Below the pieces are notes generated by a model. The model made no database searches. It was not told the origin of the DNA and saw nothing but the letters and a program-made list of their open reading frames with translations. Made by a program: the position numbers and the translations under genes. This document shows, piece after piece, positions 1 through 5,152 of a stretch of 7,624 nucleotides of DNA. Numbering within the stretch: position 1 is the stretch's first letter; every line of letters begins with the position of its first letter. This DNA is from Steroidobacteraceae bacterium (GTDB lineage: Bacteria; Pseudomonadota; Gammaproteobacteria; Steroidobacterales; Steroidobacteraceae), in the NCBI GenBank assembly GCA_021325695.1, contig JAJTCR010000047.1:1-7624 (forward strand), read 5' to 3'.

Positions 1-1
1 C

Positions 2-619
2 GTCAACGAACTCACGCCCCGCGCGCAACTGGCCGATGCGGTCAACACGATCGTCCGCCGCGAGCACGAACTCATCGGCGACAACACCGACGGCGCCGGG
101 CTGCTCACGGACCTGCAACAGAACCTGGCCTTGCGGTGGCACGCGCCTCGGATCCTGGTGCTCGGCGCCGGCGGGGCCGCCCGCGGCGCGCTCGCCCCGC
201 TGCTCGGGCTCGAACCTTCCACGTTGCTCATCGCCAATCGAACGCCCGAGCGCGCCGCGGCGGTCGCCCGCGAGTTTGCGCACCTCGGTCACGTCGCGGC
301 CGGTTCGTTCGAGGCGGTGGCGCGCGAGGCGCCGTTCGACCTGATCGTCAACGCGACCTCGGCGAGCCTCAAGGGCGAGCTGCCGCCGATCGCCGCGAGC
401 GCGATTAGCCCCGGCACCGCGTGTTACGACATGGCGTATGGCGTCGGCGAGACACCGTTCACGCAGTGGTCACGACGGTGCGGCGCGGGCGTGGTAGCGC
501 AGGGGTGGGGCATGCTCGTGGAACAGGCGGCCGAGGCGTTCGAACTGTGGCGCGGCGTGCGGCCCAGGACGGCGCCCGTGCTGCTGGCCCTGCGGGCCCA
601 GGCCGAGGCTGAAGGATAG
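2..619 (+). CDS. aroE: Shikimate 5-dehydrogenase, C-terminal part (5' end off window)
   Basis: AroE reduces 3-dehydroshikimate to shikimate with NADPH in the cytoplasmic shikimate pathway to aromatic amino acids. The open frame runs in from the left edge, leaving 205 residues. By comparison with E. coli AroE about 60-70 N-terminal residues are missing. Visible family motifs in fragment numbering are NELT (2-5), AVNT (13-16) and GDNTDGAGLL (26-35), which hold the substrate and catalytic-site Asn and Asp. The Rossmann NADP loop is LGAGGAARG (54-62), followed by NRT (79-81), which reads the adenosine 2'-phosphate. NATS (117-120), CYDMAYG (141-147) and GMLVEQAAEAF (170-180) close the NADP and shikimate sites. 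The usual D/NGLGML reads QGWGML here, a mild variation. The TAG stop lies 6 bp from the stop of the convergent carbonic-anhydrase gene. The fragment is intact and looks functional. Confidence 0.97.
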   Translation, partial: VNELTPRAQLADAVNTIVRREHELIGDNTDGAGLLTDLQQNLALRWHAPRILVLGAGGAARGALAPLLGLEPSTLLIANRTPERAAAVAREFAHLGHVAAGSFEAVAREAPFDLIVNATSASLKGELPPIAASAISPGTACYDMAYGVGETPFTQWSRRCGAGVVAQGWGMLVEQAAEAFELWRGVRPRTAPVLLALRAQAEAEG

Positions 620-625
620 GGAGCT

Positions 626-1165
626 CTATTTCTCCTTGTTTGCCGCGTACTCCTGCTTGAGCCGCACGTAGTCGGCCGCCATCTTCGGGATCCGTGTGCG
701 CTCCTGCGCGGTGATCTCGCGGCTGCGGCGCGCGGGGCTGCCGACGTAGAGGAAACCCGATTCCAGCGTCTTTCCCGGCGTGACGATGCTGCCCGCGCCG
801 ACGATCACGTCGCTCTCCACCACCACGCCGTCGAGCACAATCGCGCCGATCCCGACCAGCACCCGGTCGTGGATCGTGCAGCCGTGCAGCGCCACCTTGT
901 GCCCGATCACGACGTCCTCGCCGATCAGCGTCGGCCAGCCGGCATCGTTGCCCGGGTGAGGTCGCGAGACGTGGATGATCGAGGCATCCTGCACGTTGCT
1001 GCGGGCGCCGATCCGAACCTGGTTGACGTCGCCGCGGATCAGCACGAACGGCCACACGGAGACGTCCGCACCGAGTTCGACGCGACCGATGACCTGGGCC
1101 GTTTCGTCGACCCACGCTCCGGCGCCGAGGGTGGGCTGGATGCCGAGATACGAGCGGATCGCCAT
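626..1165 (-). CDS. yrdA: Gamma-type carbonic anhydrase family protein (YrdA-like, left-handed beta-helix)
   Basis: This hexapeptide-repeat protein would form a trimer of left-handed beta-helices with metal sites between subunits. From ATG 1165 it has 179 residues, close to E. coli YrdA (184). The helix repeats span about residues 10-150, including RIGARSNVQDAS, LIGEDVVIGHKV and MTIHD-type turns ending in VGAGSIV. The three His ligands of the family are present at 65 (IIHV), 89 (IGHK) and 94 (LHGC), and the conserved RGD is at 44-46. The C-terminus is a charged helix (KMAADYVRLKQEYAANKEK). An in-frame GTG at 1177 would add four residues. I chose the ATG because MAIRSYLG fits the family start, although neither start has a good Shine-Dalgarno. 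It is divergent from lemA and convergent with aroE. Many YrdA-type proteins have no proven carbonic anhydrase activity, so the fold and metal site are more secure than the reaction. Confidence 0.93.
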   Translation of the reverse strand: MAIRSYLGIQPTLGAGAWVDETAQVIGRVELGADVSVWPFVLIRGDVNQVRIGARSNVQDASIIHVSRPHPGNDAGWPTLIGEDVVIGHKVALHGCTIHDRVLVGIGAIVLDGVVVESDVIVGAGSIVTPGKTLESGFLYVGSPARRSREITAQERTRIPKMAADYVRLKQEYAANKEK

Positions 1166-1201
1166 GACCAGACGCACGCTTTACGGAGAAAACCGGGCTG
1201 C

Positions 1202-1232
1202 AGTGTAGACGCTCGGGCCCGCCGGACGGCAA
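1202..1232 (-). promoter_or_regulatory. Candidate sigma70-type promoter for the gamma-carbonic-anhydrase gene
   Basis: Read on the minus strand, the 1166-1280 divergent spacer has TTGCCG (1232-1227) and TACACT (1207-1202), separated by 19 bp. Each matches the consensus at 4 of 6 positions. Transcription would begin near 1195, about 30 bases before ATG 1165. The spacer is longer than ideal, so this is a weak call made by eye. Confidence 0.3.
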
Positions 1233-1268
1233 GCTTCGCGCCGCGGGCGCGGCCCGTGCCGACATTCC

Positions 1269-1274
1269 AGGGAG
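1269..1274 (+). promoter_or_regulatory. Shine-Dalgarno of lemA
   Basis: AGGGAG lies 6 bases before ATG 1281 and supports that start over the downstream in-frame GTG codons. A perfect 6-bp inverted repeat, CGCGCC-GCG-GGCGCG (1237-1251), sits just upstream. In DNA this GC-rich I give it little weight. Confidence 0.6.
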
Positions 1275-1280
1275 TCGTCG

Positions 1281-1853
1281 ATGCTCGTGGTGACACTGCT
1301 GTTCCTCGCGCTGCTGATCGTGGCAGCCGTGTACTTCGTCCGCATCTACAACGGGCTGGTCGCGCTGCGCGAGAACGTGCGCAAGGCCTGGGCCAACATC
1401 GACGTGCTGCTGACGCAGCGCCACGACGAACTCCCCAAGCTGGTCGAGACCTGCAAGCGCTACATGCGCTACGAGCAGGAGACGCTCGAGCGCGTCATGC
1501 AGGCGCGCTCGGCCGTTTTCGCGGCGCAAGGTCGGGGCGACGTACCGGCGCTGGGCGCCGCCGAAGACCAGCTGCGGCAGGGCCTGGGCCGGCTGTTCGC
1601 ACTGGCCGAGAACTACCCCGACCTCAAGGCCGACCAGGGCTTTCGCCACCTGCAGACGCGCATCACCGAGCTCGAGGAGGCGATCGCCGACCGTCGCGAG
1701 CTTTACAACGAGTCCGTGAACCTCAACAACATCCGGCTGCAGACGTTCCCGGACCTGATCGTCGCGCGCATGTTCGAGTTCAAGCAGGCCGCGCTGCTCG
1801 AGTTCAGCGAGGACCAGAAGCGCGACGTCGACCTAGGGAAGCTGTTTGGCTGA
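1281..1853 (+). CDS. lemA: LemA family membrane protein
   Basis: This is a small membrane-anchored helical-bundle protein of 190 residues, the usual LemA length. The cellular role of the family is not settled. One N-terminal transmembrane helix (about 2-20) is followed by the family's opening signature RIYNGLVALRENV (21-33) and AWANIDVLLTQRHDELPKL (37-55). Long amphipathic helices follow, including LFALAENYPDLKADQGF (105-121), LQTRITELEEAIADRRELYN (124-143) and FPDLIVARMFEFK (156-168). Basic residues just after the TM helix suggest the bundle is cytoplasmic, as usually drawn for LemA. AGGGAG precedes the ATG. The gene overlaps the following GIDE-domain gene by 8 bp, a strong sign of co-translation. 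LemA genes are often found beside membrane proteins of unknown role, and this pairing fits that pattern. Confidence 0.95.
   Translation: MLVVTLLFLALLIVAAVYFVRIYNGLVALRENVRKAWANIDVLLTQRHDELPKLVETCKRYMRYEQETLERVMQARSAVFAAQGRGDVPALGAAEDQLRQGLGRLFALAENYPDLKADQGFRHLQTRITELEEAIADRRELYNESVNLNNIRLQTFPDLIVARMFEFKQAALLEFSEDQKRDVDLGKLFG
1835..1848 (+). promoter_or_regulatory. Internal Shine-Dalgarno and TTG start of the GIDE-domain gene inside the lemA 3' end
   Basis: AGGGAAG (1835-1841) lies 4 bases before the TTG at 1846, within the last codons of lemA, whose TGA is 1851-1853. No ATG or GTG occurs in frame before residue 33, and starting there would delete the first transmembrane helix. The ribosome site therefore decides for the rare TTG start and for coupled translation. 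Confidence 0.7.
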
Positions 1854-2757
1854 CGACGATCTCTGGTTCGGCCTGCTGACGCTCGCGGTCGCGGTCGTCG
1901 CGGGCGCCGCCGCAGCGCTGCGCTCGATCAGGATCGCGCGGATGATCGAGGACACGCCGACGTCGCGCGTCCGGTCGGCCGCCCAGGGCTACGTCGAGCT
2001 GTCGGGACGGGCGCTGCCGTTGCCGGACACCCGCAACCTCGCGCCGCTCACGCAGCGTCCGTGCGTCTGGTGGCGGTACCGCATTTCGAAGAAGGTCGAA
2101 AGCGGCAGCGGCAAGCACCGGCGCCAGCGATGGCAGACGGTGGCGTCGGGTCGATCATCGGTCCCGTTCCTGCTCGATGACGGAACGGGCACCTGCATCG
2201 TGAAGCCGGACGGCGCGGAAATCGTCACGACCGAAACGACCACGTGGTACGGCAGTACTCCGTGGCCGACCGAAGGTGGACCGGGCGGGCGCAACGCCGC
2301 GACCTGGCTGCTGTCGAGCGGTCGCGACTACCGGTACGTCGAAGAACGCATCTACGAGCACGAGAAGGTGTACGCGCTCGGGGATTTCCGCTCGAGCGTC
2401 GCGAACGGGGTACACGACGTCCAGGCCGAGCAAGCGGCGCTGTTGTCGGAGTGGAAGCAGGACCAGCCGGCACTGCTCCGGCGTTTCGACGAGGACGGCG
2501 ACGGTCGAATCGGCCTCGACGAATGGGACACGGCGCGCGACGCCGCGCGTCGCACCGTGTACGAACGGCAGGCGACCCGGCCGCCGCGCGAGGCGTTGCA
2601 CGTCTTGTGCAAGCCCGACGGTCAGCTTTACCTGCTCGCCGCGCTGCCGCCCGGCGACCTCGTGCGACGCTATCGGCGCAAGGCCGGTTGGTCCTTCGTC
2701 GCGTTCGTGGCCGCGGTCTACGCGCTCGGCTGGCTGATCCAGGAAGCCTTCGGGTGA
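1846..2757 (+). CDS. GIDE (MULAN/BAM-like) domain membrane protein with an EF-hand; no RING finger
   Basis: The protein has 303 residues and starts at TTG. Segments in order: TM helix 1 (about 6-25); IEDTPTSRVRSAAQGYVEL (34-52), the typical start of the GIDE domain; PLTQRPCVWWRYRI (67-80); VPFLLDDGTGTCIVKPDGAE (106-125); RYVEERIYEHEKVYALGDF (163-181); an EF-hand loop DEDGDGRIGLDE (215-226) with the acidic ligands and closing Glu in place; KPDGQLYLLAALPPG (256-270); and TM helix 2 (about 283-299). The GIDE domain is known from eukaryotic MUL1/GIDE ubiquitin ligases and from many bacterial proteins. No RING is present here, so the automatic label 'E3 ubiquitin ligase' would mislead. Arginines follow TM1 and precede TM2 (RRYRRK, 274-279), while both ends are acidic, so by the positive-inside rule the central domains face the cytoplasm. 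It is coupled to lemA. Ca2+ binding is inferred from the loop only, and the function is unknown. Confidence 0.88.
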   Translation: MADDDLWFGLLTLAVAVVAGAAAALRSIRIARMIEDTPTSRVRSAAQGYVELSGRALPLPDTRNLAPLTQRPCVWWRYRISKKVESGSGKHRRQRWQTVASGRSSVPFLLDDGTGTCIVKPDGAEIVTTETTTWYGSTPWPTEGGPGGRNAATWLLSSGRDYRYVEERIYEHEKVYALGDFRSSVANGVHDVQAEQAALLSEWKQDQPALLRRFDEDGDGRIGLDEWDTARDAARRTVYERQATRPPREALHVLCKPDGQLYLLAALPPGDLVRRYRRKAGWSFVAFVAAVYALGWLIQEAFG

Positions 2758-2777
2758 CCGCGCCGCGCCGCTAGAAT
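2749..2777 (+). promoter_or_regulatory. Candidate promoter giving a near-leaderless prlC transcript
   Basis: TAGAAT (2772-2777) matches the sigma70 -10 consensus at 5 of 6 positions and ends 6 bases before ATG 2784, so transcription would start at or beside the start codon. No Shine-Dalgarno lies upstream of that ATG, which fits a leaderless message. The hexamer 17 bp further upstream (TTCGGG, 2749-2754) matches the -35 consensus poorly. Readthrough from the lemA pair remains possible. Confidence 0.4.
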
Positions 2778-2783
2778 GCGGCG

Positions 2784-4796
2784 ATGGACAATCCGCTGCT
2801 GCACGAAGGACCCCTCCCCCGTTTCGACGCGATCCGCACGGCGGACGTCGAGCCCGCCATACGCGAGGTCCTCGGCGAAAACCGGCGCCAGCTCGAGGCG
2901 CTGCTCGACTCCGGCGCGTCGGGCTGGGATGGCATCGTGGCGCCGATCGAACGCATGCAGCACCGTCTCGCGCGCACGTGGTCACCGGTCGGCCACCTGA
3001 ATGGCGTGCTCAACACGGACGAATTGCGTGCCGCGTACAACGTCTGCCTGCCGCTGCTCACGGCGTACCACACCGAGTTCGCGCAGGACGAGCGACTCCA
3101 TGATGCCTATCGGCGAGTCGCCGAGACCGAGTACGACCGGCTGCGTCCAGACCAGCGCCGGTTGCTCGACAATGCGCTGCGCGACTTCCGCCTTGCCGGC
3201 GTGGCGCTCGACCCGGAGCGCAAGCAGCGGTTCAAGGCACTGATGGAGCGTCTCGCCAGCGCACAGTCGAAGTTCGACGAGAACGTGCTCGACGCCACGA
3301 ATGCATGGTCGCGCGCCGTCACGGCCGAGGCTGGACTCGCCGGGCTGCCGGAGGCGGTGAAGGCTCGCGCACGAGCCGACGCGCAGAAAGAGGGGCGCGA
3401 GGGCTGGTTGTTCATGCTCGATGCGCCCAACTACCAGGCGGTGCTGACGCATGCCGAGGATCGCCAGCTCCGCCGGGATTTCTACGCGGCCTGGGTCACG
3501 CGCGCGTCCGAGCAGGGCGATCCCAGGTGGGACAACTCCGCGCTGATGGAGGAGATCCTCGCGCTGCGCCACGAGGCCGCGCAGCTCGTCGGGTTCGGCA
3601 ATTTCGCCGAATATTCGCTCGCCACCAAGATGGCGAACGATCCGCCGGAGGTGCTCGAATTCCTGCGACGGCTGGCGCGCCTCTGCAAGCCCGCGGCGTT
3701 GCGGGAGTTCGCCGAGCTCGAGGCGTTTGCGGGGCGACCGCTCGAGGCCTGGGACGTGGCATTCTACGCCGAGCGCCTCAAGCGTGAGCGGCTCGCCGTA
3801 TCCGAAGAGGAGCTACGCCCCTACTTCCCGCTCCCGCGCGTGCTCGAAGGCCTGTTCGCGGTCGCCGAGCGTCTCTACGGCATCCGGATTGCAGCGCGCG
3901 CGGGCGTCGCTGTCTACCATCCCGACGTCACCTACTACGACATCCTCGACACGGATGGCGCCCGCCGCGGTGGCTTTTTCCTCGACCTGTACGCGCGGCC
4001 GAAGAAGCGCAGCGGCGCCTGGATGGACGAGTGCGTCGGGCGAATCGCCCTCGGTGAAACGAGCGCCTTGCCGGTCGCGTACATGGTCTGCAATTTCACG
4101 CCACCGACATCGCCGCGGCCCTCACTGCTCACGCACTACGAAGTGCTGACGATGTTCCACGAGTTCGGCCACGGCCTGCACCACATGCTGACTCGCGTCG
4201 ACTTTCCGAGCGTGGCGGGCATCAACGGCGTGCCGTGGGACGCGGTCGAGTTGCCGAGCCAGTTCATGGAGAACTTTGCCTGGCGCGAGGAAGTGCTGCC
4301 GCTGATCTCGGGGCACGTCGAGACCGGCGAACCGCTGCCGGCCGAGGTGTTGCGCAAGCTCCAGGCGACGCGGTCGTTCCAGGCCGGCATGCAGTCGGTG
4401 CGCCAGCTCGAATTCGCGCTGTTCGACTTCCGCATCCACGCCGAGTATTCGCCGGGGCGCGACCGGGGCATCGCCGAGACGCTGCGCGAAGTCCGCGAGG
4501 AGGTCGCTGTCGTGAAGCCGCCCGCGTTCAACCGCTTCCCGCACAGCTTCCAGCACGTCTTCTCGGGCGGGTACGCGGCCGGCTACTACAGCTACAAGTG
4601 GGCCGAGGTACTGTCCGCCGACGCGTTCGGCGCGTTCGAGGAATCGGGCATCTTCGATACGGGCACCGCGCGACGGTTCCTGCACTCGATCCTCGAGCGG
4701 GGCGGCAGCCGTGACGCGATGGAGGCGTTCGTCGAGTTTCGCGGTCGCAAGCCGGAGCTGGAGCCGCTGCTGCGACAGCTCGGCCTTGCGGCATAG
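2784..4796 (+). CDS. prlC: M3 family zinc oligopeptidase (oligopeptidase A)
   Basis: This is a cytoplasmic thimet-type metallopeptidase that cuts short peptides and is known in E. coli for degrading signal-peptide fragments. Its 670 residues compare with 680 for E. coli OpdA. The N-terminal helical half opens with NPLL...PLPRFDAI, a family-like start. The zinc motif HEFGH is at 459-463, with His459 and His463 as ligands and Glu460 as the catalytic base. Glu489 in DAVELPSQFMENF, 26 residues after His463, is the third ligand with OpdA-like spacing. The substrate-binding segment HVFSGGYAAGYYSYKWAE contains Tyr597, Tyr601, Tyr602 and Tyr604. There is no signal peptide, consistent with a cytoplasmic enzyme. 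OpdA is preferred over the related dipeptidyl carboxypeptidase Dcp because of the ELPSQFMENF sequence. The gene lies 26 bp after the GIDE-domain gene and may have its own promoter. Confidence 0.97.
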   Translation: MDNPLLHEGPLPRFDAIRTADVEPAIREVLGENRRQLEALLDSGASGWDGIVAPIERMQHRLARTWSPVGHLNGVLNTDELRAAYNVCLPLLTAYHTEFAQDERLHDAYRRVAETEYDRLRPDQRRLLDNALRDFRLAGVALDPERKQRFKALMERLASAQSKFDENVLDATNAWSRAVTAEAGLAGLPEAVKARARADAQKEGREGWLFMLDAPNYQAVLTHAEDRQLRRDFYAAWVTRASEQGDPRWDNSALMEEILALRHEAAQLVGFGNFAEYSLATKMANDPPEVLEFLRRLARLCKPAALREFAELEAFAGRPLEAWDVAFYAERLKRERLAVSEEELRPYFPLPRVLEGLFAVAERLYGIRIAARAGVAVYHPDVTYYDILDTDGARRGGFFLDLYARPKKRSGAWMDECVGRIALGETSALPVAYMVCNFTPPTSPRPSLLTHYEVLTMFHEFGHGLHHMLTRVDFPSVAGINGVPWDAVELPSQFMENFAWREEVLPLISGHVETGEPLPAEVLRKLQATRSFQAGMQSVRQLEFALFDFRIHAEYSPGRDRGIAETLREVREEVAVVKPPAFNRFPHSFQHVFSGGYAAGYYSYKWAEVLSADAFGAFEESGIFDTGTARRFLHSILERGGSRDAMEAFVEFRGRKPELEPLLRQLGLAA

Positions 4797-4810
4797 CGTC
4801 AGCGCCCACC

Positions 4811-4858
4811 GGGCAGCATGCCGTTCGGCATGGTGCGACCCCAAGGCACGTTCTGCCC
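4811..4858 (+). repeat. Nested inverted repeats immediately after prlC, foldable as a three-way junction
   Basis: Starting 14 bases past the prlC stop, GGGCAG (4811-4816) pairs with CTGCCC (4853-4858). Inside are CATGCCG-TT-CGGCATG (4817-4832; as RNA, six pairs with loop GUUC) and a weaker GTGC/GCAC (4833-4836 and 4846-4849). The arms abut without gaps at two junctions. There is no T-run after it, so it is not a classical terminator. It could be a 3'-UTR structure, a small RNA or chance in GC-rich DNA. The inverted repeats are certain, but any function is not. Confidence 0.45.
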
Positions 4859-4943
4859 GAGGACTGCCGAATACTCGCGTTTCGCCGAATGCCGTACGGC
4901 GGGTCGACTCGCTCCTCGTTTCGCAGGCGCGCTCGCGTAGAAG

Positions 4944-4959
4944 TGTGCGGCATGTCACA
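4944..4959. promoter_or_regulatory. CRP/FNR-superfamily-like operator candidate
   Basis: TGTGC-GGCATG-TCACA matches the CRP consensus TGTGA-N6-TCACA at 9 of 10 informative positions with the exact 6-base spacer, and T follows the right arm as in strong sites. It lies 193 bp before the HD-phosphohydrolase start. No regulator is encoded in the window, and a single hit made by eye can be chance. Confidence 0.35.
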
Positions 4960-4990
4960 TCGACAGGGCGCCACGACGGCTGAAATGGCC

Positions 4991-5021
4991 CGGCGACCAC
5001 GCGCGGGTCGCCGCGAGTTTT
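4991..5021 (+). terminator. Possible intrinsic terminator after prlC
   Basis: CGGCGACC (4991-4998) and GGTCGCCG (5006-5013) form a perfect 8-bp GC-rich stem with a 7-base loop, followed by CGAG and four Ts (5018-5021). The T tract is short and offset, and the site is nearly 200 bases after the prlC stop, so this is only a possibility. Confidence 0.35.
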
Positions 5022-5031
5022 GACATATAAG
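5020..5031 (+). promoter_or_regulatory. Possible promoter element upstream of the HD-domain gene
   Basis: TTGACA (5020-5025) is a perfect -35 consensus, directly followed by TATAAG (5026-5031), which matches a -10 at 5 of 6. The two are adjacent, so they cannot serve one promoter. No good -10 lies 16-18 bp after TTGACA and no good -35 lies before TATAAG. A third option is TAGACT (5108-5113) as a -10, about 40 bases before the ATG. This region very likely contains the promoter, but I cannot fix its position. Confidence 0.25.
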
Positions 5032-5043
5032 CAGGCGATTGCA

Positions 5044-5103
5044 CTTGAAACCGCTGAATCGATCCGTTGTCGATTTTTTTGACTCTGGTATTTGCGTTTC
5101 AAG
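5044..5103 (+). repeat. Long nested inverted repeat with T7 tract upstream of the HD-domain gene
   Basis: CTTGAAA-C-CGC (5044-5054) pairs with GCGTTTCAAG (5094-5103), giving ten base pairs interrupted by one bulged C. The 39-base interior contains AATCGA (5057-5062) and TCGATT (5070-5075) around a 7-base loop, running into seven Ts (5074-5080). The segment is AT-rich against a GC-rich genome. It could be a paired operator for a dimeric regulator, or a structured leader in which the inner hairpin plus Ts acts as a weak terminator. Confidence 0.5.
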
Positions 5104-5152
5104 CGTCTAGACTCCGCCGGAAACAAGGACCGGCTCGACCGCCCGAACCCCG

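Larger units (their letters stand above)
4797..5152. other. Long intergenic region rich in dyad symmetry
   Basis: This is the only stretch over 300 bases without a gene. I see no credible small ORF with a ribosome site. It contains, in order, the junction-like repeat (4811-4858), a perfect palindrome GCCGTACGGC (4891-4900) beside GGGTCGACTC (4901-4910), the CRP-like site, a terminator-like stem, and the AT-rich nested repeat. CGGCATG occurs at 4826-4832 and 4948-4954, and its complement at 4817-4823. The second half is clearly more AT-rich than its surroundings. Confidence 0.7.

Noticed and set aside
459..1649. A long minus-strand open frame across aroE, the carbonic-anhydrase gene and lemA
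   Set aside because: Low-complexity Arg/Ala/Pro-rich translation with no family motif, spanning three genes that do have motifs. It is a typical shadow frame in GC-rich DNA.
869..1879. Plus-strand open frame covering the carbonic-anhydrase gene and lemA in another frame
   Set aside because: Its translation is Arg/Asp/Ala-rich and has no motif, while the genes it overlaps are clear.
1846..2757. Calling the GIDE protein an E3 ubiquitin ligase
   Set aside because: The RING finger that gives ligase activity in MUL1 is absent. Only the GIDE-type domain is shared.
4891..4910. Tandem palindromes GCCGTACGGC and GGGTCGACTC as an operator
   Set aside because: The first is perfect and the second has one mismatch, but they match no operator I know and are composed of GC-rich words common here. 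Noted in the intergenic entry only.
4122..5126. Minus-strand open frame of over 300 codons opposite the end of prlC
   Set aside because: It lies antisense to the conserved zinc-site region of prlC, has biased composition and no recognisable domain.
4797..5152. A tRNA or known riboswitch in the intergenic region
   Set aside because: No T-loop GTTCGA motif, acceptor pairing or recognisable riboswitch core was found.
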